Shown here one piece after another: positions 53,953-62,098 of a stretch of 64,000 nucleotides of DNA; positions within the stretch are counted from its first letter, which is position 1, and each line of letters opens with the position of its first letter. The notes under the pieces were generated by a model, which saw nothing but the letters and a program-made list of their open reading frames with translations, ran no database searches and was not told where the DNA came from. The DNA is from Flavobacterium sp. (lineage in GTDB: Bacteria > Bacteroidota > Bacteroidia > Flavobacteriales > Flavobacteriaceae). The translations under genes were made by a program, and so were the position numbers. The stretch covers positions 1 to 64,000 of the forward strand of contig NZ_PNJW01000011.1 in the NCBI RefSeq assembly GCF_013822155.1, read 5' to 3'.

Positions 53953-56442
53953 TTAAAATCCTAAATCAAAAGTAAAAGTTATTTTAATAGCTATGTTGTC
54001 TTCAAATTTACTCAATTGATTTGGCCCGTAGCGATAATATCCGCCTAATCCAAATCCGTACAAAATATGATTTAATTCTATGCCAGATTCAAAATAACCT
54101 TCATTCAAAGTTTTGTATTCAATCCCTAAGTGCTGTTCAGGGTTGTCCATATTTCCCCAAGCCATGCGGGTTACTAAAGCTAAAGAAGGTTTCACTTTTG
54201 GGAGAATTTCGATTCTTTTAAAACCATGTTTTAAATGTAATATGAAATATCGGCTAGAAAAAAATTCATTATAAAACATGGTTTCAAAACTATTTTCACC
54301 GGCAACAGTGATTCGTTTTAAAATTGAACTTCTATCAAGATTATTTGGAGAAGAGCTATAAAGATGAGTAATAGGCACATCGCCAAGTGCTAAACCGGAT
54401 TGTAATAAAAAAGTAGATTTTTGACCGTTTAAGAATTTCTTTTGGTATTTAAATCGAAAGTCAATTTTTGTATAATCGAAATCATTTCCTAATGAATTTG
54501 GAATAGTTTGGGTTACTTGAAGGGTAAAAACAGGAAATCTTTTTTCAATTTCTATTTTTCCGGTTGGGGTTTGCATAAAATCACTAAATGGATTCCATTG
54601 TAATGAAAGTGAGGCAGTTGTCATGTTGAAAACGGAATATTCTTTTCCGTCATTATAAAATAGATAATTAAATAATGGAGTAATTTTAGCTTGTGAAAAT
54701 TGCCAAATGCTTTCTGATTTTGGCAATAATTTGCTTTCTATAAACCCATTCCAGGTTTGATGATGGTAGAAGGTGTTCACGTTGATGGGACGAGGATCAT
54801 AAATTTTGAAAACTCTTTTATCAATCGTAAATTTTGTGCTACCAATCTCTTGTACATCATCGGTATAATTTACGCCCATCCAAGTGTTTGAGAACTCATC
54901 AAAACGTTTGGCTCCACCAATTTTATATTTCATGGCTTCGTCTTTCAAGCCGTAAGCCGCATACCCTTCCAATCTATATTTTACAGAAAGTTTCTCGTTG
55001 GTTTTTCCGCCAATACCAAAACGAAAACCCTCATAATTATTATAACTGATAAGGTAGCGTAAATCAAAATCAAAAAAACCAAGTGGAGCATAGCCATTGA
55101 TTATTTTTCTGCCAAAAAATAATTTTGAATCAACGCCTTTTCTATAAGCCAAACTGTCTAATGATTTATAGGTGTTTTTACTTCTAAAATCTAAACTGTC
55201 CGTGCGATATAAATTCCAAAAATCACTTGTTTTATTTACAGCATCTTTATTGATTTCAATAACTACAGAAGAACGTTTGATGTCTACCGGAACATTAAAT
55301 TCCCGTTCAAAAAAATAGGATTCGGAATGAATATATGAAAAATCGGTTGGCCCTTTTTTCTTTTTCAATCCCATTTCTTCATAATCACCTTCAAAAAAAA
55401 TAGTTCCGCCTAAAATTTTTAAAGGATCGTCATTTTGACCTTTTACGACGGTAAAGTCATTGTTTTTTGGAAACCAAAGATTCTCCTGCTTTATAAATTC
55501 AAATTCATGAATGGAGGTGATGTCTAATATGCCTCTAATTCTTATAATTGCTTTTGCCAAGCCAAAATTTTCTGCATCAATATAGAGTACGCCTTCAAGT
55601 CCTTTTTGATTTATTTTCTTTTTATTTTTAAAATAAAGAACATAGCAATCACGTTGAGCTATTTTTACAGAGGATAAAAATTTATAGTCATAATCTTTTA
55701 ATCCGGTTTTTGAAATAGGACTGACATACTTTGTCTCAAAAAACTCGTATTTTTCATCGTAAAGCGAAAAAGATTGTAAATGAAAACCAATTATTTCATA
55801 GAGTGAATTTTTGAACCCGGACATTTTAGTACCTAAAACTGTTTCTTTCACTTTTTGATTTTCTTGTTGAAATAAGGAAACTTTTTCAGTTAAAAACAAA
55901 TGTTGTTTGGTAACCAGTTTTTTGAATTTATAATTAGAAGAATCAATTTTAATGTCATTCTTTTTCCCAAAATAAATACTGTCAATTTTTCCACTGATTG
56001 AATCGGGATTGGCCGTAACTATTAATTTATTGTAAATTTTAAATTGAAAATTCGATAATTTTTTTTGTGGATTATTGAGGTCTTGTTTTTCGATTACCTT
56101 TTCAATAAGAACGGCGGCTTCGTCATTTTCAGAGGCTGGTAATGTTGCGTTTAAGTTTGTTTTTTTGGGAATTAATAAAACACTTAAGTGCTTTTTGTCT
56201 TTAATGTAGAGTGTTAGTGTTTCATAACCAATATAAGAAATTATCAACGAATTTAGGGTTGAATTACTGGAAATTTCAAATTTTCCGGTAACATCTGAAG
56301 TAGAAATAATTCCTGTGTTTGTTTCAATCGTTACAAAAGGAAGGGGTTTTTGATTTGTTTGGTCTTTTATAATTCCGGTTATTCGAAATTGTGCCTGAAC
56401 ACAAACCGAACAAAAGAGAAAAATAAAAAGTAAATGTTTCAT
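53953..56442 (-). CDS. DUF5686 outer-membrane protein with carboxypeptidase-like domain
   Basis: 829 residues with a signal peptide ending QAQ. Residues about 20-95 are a carboxypeptidase-regulatory-like beta-sandwich (ITGIIKDQTNQKPLPFVTIE), then comes the DUF5686 region and a C-terminal barrel ending ITFTFDLGF. It resembles TonB-linked receptors without a plug. The substrate is unknown. It lies between frr and the MMPL exporter. Confidence 0.85.
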   Translation of the reverse strand: MKHLLFIFLFCSVCVQAQFRITGIIKDQTNQKPLPFVTIETNTGIISTSDVTGKFEISSNSTLNSLIISYIGYETLTLYIKDKKHLSVLLIPKKTNLNATLPASENDEAAVLIEKVIEKQDLNNPQKKLSNFQFKIYNKLIVTANPDSISGKIDSIYFGKKNDIKIDSSNYKFKKLVTKQHLFLTEKVSLFQQENQKVKETVLGTKMSGFKNSLYEIIGFHLQSFSLYDEKYEFFETKYVSPISKTGLKDYDYKFLSSVKIAQRDCYVLYFKNKKKINQKGLEGVLYIDAENFGLAKAIIRIRGILDITSIHEFEFIKQENLWFPKNNDFTVVKGQNDDPLKILGGTIFFEGDYEEMGLKKKKGPTDFSYIHSESYFFEREFNVPVDIKRSSVVIEINKDAVNKTSDFWNLYRTDSLDFRSKNTYKSLDSLAYRKGVDSKLFFGRKIINGYAPLGFFDFDLRYLISYNNYEGFRFGIGGKTNEKLSVKYRLEGYAAYGLKDEAMKYKIGGAKRFDEFSNTWMGVNYTDDVQEIGSTKFTIDKRVFKIYDPRPINVNTFYHHQTWNGFIESKLLPKSESIWQFSQAKITPLFNYLFYNDGKEYSVFNMTTASLSLQWNPFSDFMQTPTGKIEIEKRFPVFTLQVTQTIPNSLGNDFDYTKIDFRFKYQKKFLNGQKSTFLLQSGLALGDVPITHLYSSSPNNLDRSSILKRITVAGENSFETMFYNEFFSSRYFILHLKHGFKRIEILPKVKPSLALVTRMAWGNMDNPEQHLGIEYKTLNEGYFESGIELNHILYGFGLGGYYRYGPNQLSKFEDNIAIKITFTFDLGF

Positions 56443-56481
56443 AGCATGAAAAAACCAAACACAAAAGTACTTTATAAAATC

Positions 56482-56508
56482 AAAAAATCCACTCTTTCAA
56501 GTGGATTT
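56482..56508 (-). terminator. Terminator of pyrH-frr
   Basis: On the minus strand AAATCCACT and AGTGGATTT form the stem, with six T after it. It lies 5 bases past the frr stop. Confidence 0.85.
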
Positions 56509-56512
56509 AGAT

Positions 56513-57076
56513 TTAAACTTTCATGATTTCTGCTTCTTTGTGAGCGAGTAAATCTTCTATTTTCTTGATGTAAGTGTCTGTTAATTTTTGAATTGTTTCT
56601 TCAGCATCTTTACACATATCTTCAGAAGTTCCGTTTTTCTCTTCTTTCTTAATATCAGAATTGGCGTCTTTTCGGGCGTTTCTTATTCCTATTTTAGCAT
56701 CTTCAGCTTCTGATTTGGCTTGTTTTACTAAATCACGACGACGTTCCTCGGTTAAGGCCGGAACCGAGATGATAATATTATCACCATTATTCATTGGGTT
56801 GAATCCTAAGTTGGCCACTTGAATTGCTTTTTCAATCGGATGTAGCATGTTTTTTTCCCAAGGTGTAACCGTAATGGTTCTGGCATCAGGCACATTAATA
56901 TTTGCTACTTGTGATAAAGGGGTTTGAGAACCATAATAATCTACAAAAACACCACCCAACATTTGTGGAGTTGCTTTTCCGGCTCTGATGTTTAAAAATT
57001 CTTTTTCTAAATGAGCAATAGAACCATTCATGTGTTCTTTTGCCGTATCAATAATAAATTCTATTTCTTCCGTCAT
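56513..57076 (-). CDS. frr: Ribosome recycling factor
   Basis: 187 residues, the normal size. HLEKEFLNIRAGKATPQML, VPDARTITVTPWEKNML and LTEERRRDLVKQAKSEAEDA are family signatures of the three-helix-bundle RRF, which splits post-termination ribosomes with EF-G. Follows pyrH by 76 bases, the classical order. Confidence 0.96.
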   Translation of the reverse strand: MTEEIEFIIDTAKEHMNGSIAHLEKEFLNIRAGKATPQMLGGVFVDYYGSQTPLSQVANINVPDARTITVTPWEKNMLHPIEKAIQVANLGFNPMNNGDNIIISVPALTEERRRDLVKQAKSEAEDAKIGIRNARKDANSDIKKEEKNGTSEDMCKDAEETIQKLTDTYIKKIEDLLAHKEAEIMKV

Positions 57077-57152
57077 TTTGATAAATTTTTTAGATTTATA
57101 TAATTATGATAATTTGAAATGATTATTCTACCTTTTTATGCAATTGAACAAT

Positions 57153-57860
57153 CTATATTGTGACAGTTGTTCCAATAGTTTCACCATTACATACTTTCAA
57201 TAAATTTCCCGGTTTATTCATGTCAAACACAATAATAGGTAATTTGTTTTCTTGACTTAAGGTGAAAGCCGTTGTATCCATTACATTTAGTCCTTTGCTT
57301 AATACTTCTTCAAACGAAATATAATCAAATTTCACAGCATCTTTATTTTTTTCAGGGTCGGCATTATATACGCCATCAACTCTGGTTCCTTTTAAAATTA
57401 CATCAGCACCAACTTCTACTCCTCTCAATACCGCAGCGGTATCTGTTGTGAAATAAGGATTTCCTGTACCGGCACCAAAAATAACAATTCTTCCTTTTTC
57501 TAAATGACGAACGGCTCTTCTTTTAATGTAGGGTTCCGCAATAGCTTCAATTTTTAAAGCGGTTTGTAATCGGGTGAGCATTCCGGCTTCTTCCAATGCT
57601 CCTTGTAAAGCCATTCCATTAATAACGGTGGCAAGCATACCCATGTAGTCTCCTTGCACTCTGTCCATACCATTGCTGGCTCCGGCAACACCTCTAAAAA
57701 TATTTCCTCCTCCAATAACGATAGCAATTTCTACTCCTTGACTGTGAATTTGTTTGATTTCCTGAGCATATTCTGCCAAACGTTTTGGGTCAATACCATA
57801 TTGACGGTCACCCATTAATGCTTCGCCACTTAATTTGAGTAATATTCTTTTGTACTTCAT
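57153..57860 (-). CDS. pyrH: UMP kinase
   Basis: 235 residues, as in other bacteria. [27 protein letters not shown] and [20 protein letters not shown] belong to the amino-acid-kinase fold; the hexamer phosphorylates UMP and senses GTP and UTP. First gene of pyrH-frr. Confidence 0.96.
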   Translation of the reverse strand: MKYKRILLKLSGEALMGDRQYGIDPKRLAEYAQEIKQIHSQGVEIAIVIGGGNIFRGVAGASNGMDRVQGDYMGMLATVINGMALQGALEEAGMLTRLQTALKIEAIAEPYIKRRAVRHLEKGRIVIFGAGTGNPYFTTDTAAVLRGVEVGADVILKGTRVDGVYNADPEKNKDAVKFDYISFEEVLSKGLNVMDTTAFTLSQENKLPIIVFDMNKPGNLLKVCNGETIGTTVTI

Positions 57861-57883
57861 GAGTTGTGCTTGATTTTGTGGTG

Positions 57884-57891
57884 CAAATATA
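57884..57891 (-). promoter_or_regulatory. -7 element of pyrH
   Basis: Minus-strand TATATTTG fits TAnnTTTG and lies 23 bases before the pyrH start. No clear -33 element was found. The rest of the spacer to 58075 holds a possible TACTTTTG for the divergent gene (58049-58056). Confidence 0.5.
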
Positions 57892-58075
57892 AAGAATAAA
57901 TGATTTTATTTTTGAAAATTGTATATGGGTTTCTGACTATGTTTTTAATTTCTGACTATTTGTTGGTTTTCTTCTGTCTTTTTATTGAATTTAGTTTCTA
58001 ATTTTGCGAAGTGTTATAAATGTTACAATTTAAGATTATAATGTAGCCTACTTTTGTGTCCTAAAACCTAAGTTT

Positions 58076-58690
58076 ATGAAAGAGATTATTAAAAAAAGTT
58101 TAGAGAAAAGTTTTTCTTATACAGAATATAGAAATCATGTTTCCAATAAGCTTGCTCAGGGAGAAGTTACCGGGAATGAACAATCTGAACATTTATTGAA
58201 ATACAGTGAATTAAATGTAGTTCGGATGAATCGTTTGGATAAAACATTAACAGTCCATGAAGACGTTTCAGAAAAAATAGCGTCTATAAAATCAAAATTA
58301 ATTTGGTTAGTTTTGTCCGAAGGATGGTGTGGTGATGCCGCTCAGTTGTTACCAGTAATTAATAAAAAAGCTGAGCTTTCAGAAAATATAAAGTTGAAAG
58401 TTTTATTGCGTGATGAAAATGAGGAATTAATGAATCAATTTCTTACCAATGGAGGAAAAGCTATTCCTAAATTAATCATTATAGAAGAAGAAACCTTAGA
58501 GGTTTTAGATCATTGGGGACCAAGACCTGAAGGAGCTTCAAAATTAATAAGTGATTATAAAGCGACACATGGAATTGTGGACGAAATTGCAAAAACCGAA
58601 TTGCAAAAATGGTATTTACAAGATAAAGGATTTAGTACGCAAAAAGAGATAATTGAAAAAGTAGAAGAAATAGAAAAGCAATTAGTTTAA
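58076..58690 (+). CDS. Thioredoxin-family protein, single active-site Cys
   Basis: 204 residues, no signal peptide. The thioredoxin-like core has LIWLVLSEGWCGDAAQLLPV, in which only the first cysteine of CxxC remains (CGDA), and AIPKLIIIEEET with the cis-proline. An N-terminal helical lead and a C-terminal helix frame it. It is an odd cytoplasmic family of uncertain function. It overlaps the convergent hydrolase gene by 9 bases. Confidence 0.8.
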   Translation: MKEIIKKSLEKSFSYTEYRNHVSNKLAQGEVTGNEQSEHLLKYSELNVVRMNRLDKTLTVHEDVSEKIASIKSKLIWLVLSEGWCGDAAQLLPVINKKAELSENIKLKVLLRDENEELMNQFLTNGGKAIPKLIIIEEETLEVLDHWGPRPEGASKLISDYKATHGIVDEIAKTELQKWYLQDKGFSTQKEIIEKVEEIEKQLV

Positions 58691-59299
58691 TTTTCCAATT
58701 ATTTTTATTTTATCAGAAGTGGAAATACCACCGGGATTGCAACCGGGTTTTCCTTCCGGAATTTCTATTCCAATATTTTTATAGTATTCAACCCATGCCG
58801 GAAAAAAATCATTTGAATTAGGTTTTTTAAAAGTCATGGGCTTTAATTCAAAAAAAGGTTTACCGTAGGCTCCTAAAAAAGCATCATAAATGAGTTCAGA
58901 ACAATAGTATTTTCCGTTGTCATACAAATAATCATCATCATAGGGAATTCCAATTTGTTGATTTGAAAACGAAATAACTTGAGGAATTACTTTTTTATAT
59001 TTAGATTTTACTCTTCCAATCAACATCGTGTTTTGCGTGTTTTTTGAAAATTGTTCTAATGTAACTTTACGAACGGCATTTCCGGCCGCTTCAATTACAA
59101 AAACAGAATCATTTTGAATGTATACTAAACCTAAATGACTAAAATCATTCCCGTTATAACCTTCTGTAACGGCATGAATGGCTTCGCATAATTCACCACA
59201 ATCCATTTTTTGAAAAAGGAGGTCACCCGTTTTTAATTTACTTTTTTGAGCAATTAAAAGGATCGGAATTAGTAATAAAAACCAACTAATTTTCGTCAT
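58682..59299 (-). CDS. YiiX-like NlpC/P60 cysteine hydrolase
   Basis: 205 residues with a short signal sequence. GDLLFQKMDCGE and FSHLGLVYIQND hold the His side, YYCSELIYDAFLGAYG the catalytic cysteine, and KYKKVIPQVISFSNQQIG the middle. Members cut peptide or lipid-amide bonds at the envelope. It is the last gene of the ftsX-truB operon and overlaps truB by 14 bases. Confidence 0.82.
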   Translation of the reverse strand: MTKISWFLLLIPILLIAQKSKLKTGDLLFQKMDCGELCEAIHAVTEGYNGNDFSHLGLVYIQNDSVFVIEAAGNAVRKVTLEQFSKNTQNTMLIGRVKSKYKKVIPQVISFSNQQIGIPYDDDYLYDNGKYYCSELIYDAFLGAYGKPFFELKPMTFKKPNSNDFFPAWVEYYKNIGIEIPEGKPGCNPGGISTSDKIKIIGKLN

Positions 59300-59993
59300 G
59301 ATTTATCATTTGTTTTTCGAATTCTTCCGGCGAAATTGCGTTTAAAACATCAAAATCCCCAATTTTCATTCTACGTAAAACAGCTAAATGAGCACCTGAA
59401 TTTAAAGCTTTTCCATAATCATTCGCTAACGAGCGAATATAAGTTCCTTTGCTGCAAACTACTCGAAAGTCAATTTCCGGCAATTCTATTCGGGTAATTT
59501 CAAATTCGTGAATAGTCGTTTTTCGGCTATCCATTTCTATTTCGGCTCCCGCACGAGCATGCTCATACATTCGGATGCCGTCTTTTTTGATGGCAGAAAA
59601 AACGGGAGGTTTCTGATCAATTTCGCCAATAAATTGAACTAAAGTGTTTTGAATTAAATTTTCATCAATATGATTAATTGGAAAGGTTTGATTGATTTCT
59701 GTTTCCAAATCATAGGATGGCGTTGTGGCTCCCAGCATGAAAGTTCCGGTATATTCTTTAGATTGGCCTTGAATTTCGGTGATTCGTTTGGTGAATTTTC
59801 CGGTGCAAATAATCAACAATCCGGTGGCTAGTGGATCTAATGTACCGGCATGACCGATTTTGAATTTTTTTGGAAGTCCTAACTCGCGTTTCAACGTATA
59901 TTTCAATTTGTTCACTGCCTGAAACGAGGACCATTTTAATGGTTTGTCGATTAAGAGAATTTGTCCGTCAAGAAAATCTTGTGCACTTTTCAA
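59286..59993 (-). CDS. truB: tRNA pseudouridine-55 synthase
   Basis: 235 residues, without the C-terminal PUA extension of longer TruB. KIGHAGTLDPLATGLLIICT holds the catalytic aspartate. RVVCSKGTYIRSLANDYG and the PPVFSAIKKDG substrate loop are typical. It makes pseudouridine 55 in the T loop of tRNAs. It starts 6 bases after uppP. Confidence 0.95.
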   Translation of the reverse strand: MKSAQDFLDGQILLIDKPLKWSSFQAVNKLKYTLKRELGLPKKFKIGHAGTLDPLATGLLIICTGKFTKRITEIQGQSKEYTGTFMLGATTPSYDLETEINQTFPINHIDENLIQNTLVQFIGEIDQKPPVFSAIKKDGIRMYEHARAGAEIEMDSRKTTIHEFEITRIELPEIDFRVVCSKGTYIRSLANDYGKALNSGAHLAVLRRMKIGDFDVLNAISPEEFEKQMINHDEN

Positions 59994-59999
59994 AATCTT

Positions 60000-60806
60000 T
60001 TATTTGTTGAGGGAAAAATAAAGTAATAAAATAACTCCTGCGACAATACGGTAATATCCCCAAGGTTTAAAACCGTATTTTTTGATCACTTCAATAAAAA
60101 GTTTGATGGCTAATACGGCTACAATAAATGCAATCACATTTCCAATTAAGAAAAATTTAATGTTGTCACCTTGCAACAAAAGTTCATAGCCTTTTAATTG
60201 AGTAACTTCATAGGTTTTTAAAAACAAAGAATATACGGTTACCGCTAACATAGTGGGAACTGCCAAAAAGAAAGAGAATTCGGCGGCAGTGGCTCTTGTC
60301 AATCCTTGTTGCATTCCGCCAATGATTGAGGCTGCACTTCTACTGGTTCCGGGCATCATGGCTAAACATTGCCAAAAACCAATAATTACCGCTTTTTTTA
60401 TAGTAATTTCTTCTTCAGTTACTACTGTTGGATTTTGAAAACGATTGTCAACAAACAACAAAATAATACCACCCAATATCAACACTATAGCAATTGGAAT
60501 AGGATTTCCTAAAACAGCATCGATTTTATCGTCAAATAATTTTCCTAAAATTAGTGCCGGAATTACAGCCACCGCTAATTTGATGTAAAAGTTAAATTTG
60601 GAAAAATCGAAAAACTTTCTCCAATATAAAAATACAACAGCCAAGATAGCTCCAAATTGAATGGAAACCTGAAACAATTTTACAAAATCATCTTCTTGAA
60701 TACCAAAATAGGAACTTGTAAAAATCATATGAGCGGTAGAAGAAACAGGTAAATATTCTGTTAAACCTTCAACAACGGCAATGATTATTGCTTGTAATAA
60801 ATCCAT
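60000..60806 (-). CDS. uppP: Undecaprenyl-diphosphatase
   Basis: 268 residues and about eight membrane helices, BacA type. VEGLTEYLPVSSTAHM and PGTSRSAASIIGGM are the two active-site motifs (Glu, Ser, Arg). It recycles undecaprenyl diphosphate for cell-wall synthesis and gives low-level bacitracin resistance. Confidence 0.96.
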   Translation of the reverse strand: MDLLQAIIIAVVEGLTEYLPVSSTAHMIFTSSYFGIQEDDFVKLFQVSIQFGAILAVVFLYWRKFFDFSKFNFYIKLAVAVIPALILGKLFDDKIDAVLGNPIPIAIVLILGGIILLFVDNRFQNPTVVTEEEITIKKAVIIGFWQCLAMMPGTSRSAASIIGGMQQGLTRATAAEFSFFLAVPTMLAVTVYSLFLKTYEVTQLKGYELLLQGDNIKFFLIGNVIAFIVAVLAIKLFIEVIKKYGFKPWGYYRIVAGVILLLYFSLNK

Positions 60807-60807
60807 T

Positions 60808-61050
60808 TTATTTCTTAGGATTTTTCATAATAGCATAAATAACAACTCCAAATCCTGCTAAAACAACCGTTGGAGCCAAACGAATTCTGCGGAAATTATA
60901 AATATCTTCGCTAAAAACTTTTGGGTCATCGCTACCGCCACCACTCATTAAAATAAAGCCTAAAGCAATAATTCCAATTCCAATTAATAGAATTTTATAG
61001 TTTATTTTTTCAAACAGAAATTCCTGTTTTTGTTCGTTTTTACTACTCAT
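60808..61050 (-). CDS. DUF3098 small membrane protein
   Basis: 80 residues with two membrane helices (ILLIGIGIIALGFILMSGGG, and VVLAGFGVVIYAIMKN). DUF3098 proteins sit between ftsX and uppP in Bacteroidota. Function unknown. It ends 1 base before uppP. Confidence 0.88.
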   Translation of the reverse strand: MSSKNEQKQEFLFEKINYKILLIGIGIIALGFILMSGGGSDDPKVFSEDIYNFRRIRLAPTVVLAGFGVVIYAIMKNPKK

Positions 61051-61072
61051 TTTGTTTTTGTAAAATAGGTTG

Positions 61073-61948
61073 TTAATACAAATCGTCTGTTCTTAGATTC
61101 AAGAATTTTTGTGTTGCAAAGAAAGTGCTGAACCAGGAAATTAAAACACCTAAAACTAAAACACCCAGCAAAACGGCTCCAATCATCAGTTGATCATCTA
61201 AAATTCCCAATTTTGGGAAATTAGCATCTATATAAAATAAAACACCAATTATAGCAACAATCGCTAATAAAGCTCCAACGACGCCCAGTTTGATACTTCG
61301 CATGATAAAAGGTTTACGTATAAACGATTTTGTAGCTCCAACCATTTGCATTGTTTTGATGATAAAACGGTTGGAATAAATGGATAATCGCATAGAACTG
61401 TTAATTAGTAAAACAGCAATTAAAGCTAAAAAACCGGTGATTACTAAAATCCAAAAGGTGATTTTTTTGATGTTATCGTTTACCAAATCAACTAAATGTT
61501 TGTCGTATACAATATCTGAAATAAATTTATTTTCTTTAAATTTTTGTTCAATGGTTTTAATGCTGTCTGCTTGAACAAAGTCGGCTTTCAAATTAATGTC
61601 GTATGAATTTTGCAACGGATTAAAGCCTAAAAACTGCATAAAATCCTCACCAATAATGTCTTTGTGTTTGGAAGCGGCCATTTCTTTTGAAACAAAAGTA
61701 TCGGTTTTCACAAACGCAGATTCTTTGAGCATCATCCCAAAAGCTTTCAAAACACTATCGTTGGCATTATCTTTAAAATAGACAGACATAGGAATTTCTT
61801 CCTTAAAGTCATTAGAAATTTTCTTAGAATTTATGACAAATAATCCTAAAATGCCAAGTAAAAAAAGCACTAAAAAAACACTTAGAACTACTGAAAAGTA
61901 GGAAGAAATGAGTCGTCTTTTTTGATATTTTTCAAATGAAGATGCCAT
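61073..61948 (-). CDS. ftsX: FtsX-family cell-division membrane protein
   Basis: 291 residues. A basic N-terminus, helix one (FSVVLSVFLVLFLLGILG), a periplasmic domain, then three helices, with KTMQMVGATKSFIRKPFIMR as the cytoplasmic coupling helix to FtsE. It regulates peptidoglycan hydrolases at the septum. ftsE is not nearby. First gene of the minus-strand operon. Confidence 0.93.
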   Translation of the reverse strand: MASSFEKYQKRRLISSYFSVVLSVFLVLFLLGILGLFVINSKKISNDFKEEIPMSVYFKDNANDSVLKAFGMMLKESAFVKTDTFVSKEMAASKHKDIIGEDFMQFLGFNPLQNSYDINLKADFVQADSIKTIEQKFKENKFISDIVYDKHLVDLVNDNIKKITFWILVITGFLALIAVLLINSSMRLSIYSNRFIIKTMQMVGATKSFIRKPFIMRSIKLGVVGALLAIVAIIGVLFYIDANFPKLGILDDQLMIGAVLLGVLVLGVLISWFSTFFATQKFLNLRTDDLY

Positions 61949-62054
61949 AGAAAAGATTTTAAGCGGTAAAATTAAAAAAGAAATTGGTTAAACCACAGTT
62001 TATAACGCTCAAAGTTTTGAGTTTAGTACAATAAACGTAAATTTGCCCTTTTAA

Positions 62055-62095
62055 AAACCTTAGCAACTCAGAACCTTAGTTTCTCAGTATCATAG
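62055..62095 (+). repeat. CTTAGTTTCTCAG-type spacer repeat before leuS
   Basis: CCTTAGCAACTCAGAACCTT AGTTTCTCAG is a string of near-repeated CTTAG and CTCAG units. It belongs to the low-complexity 'CTTAGAACCTCAG' spacers common in this group; no promoter role can be shown. Confidence 0.4.
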
Positions 62096-62098
62096 AAC

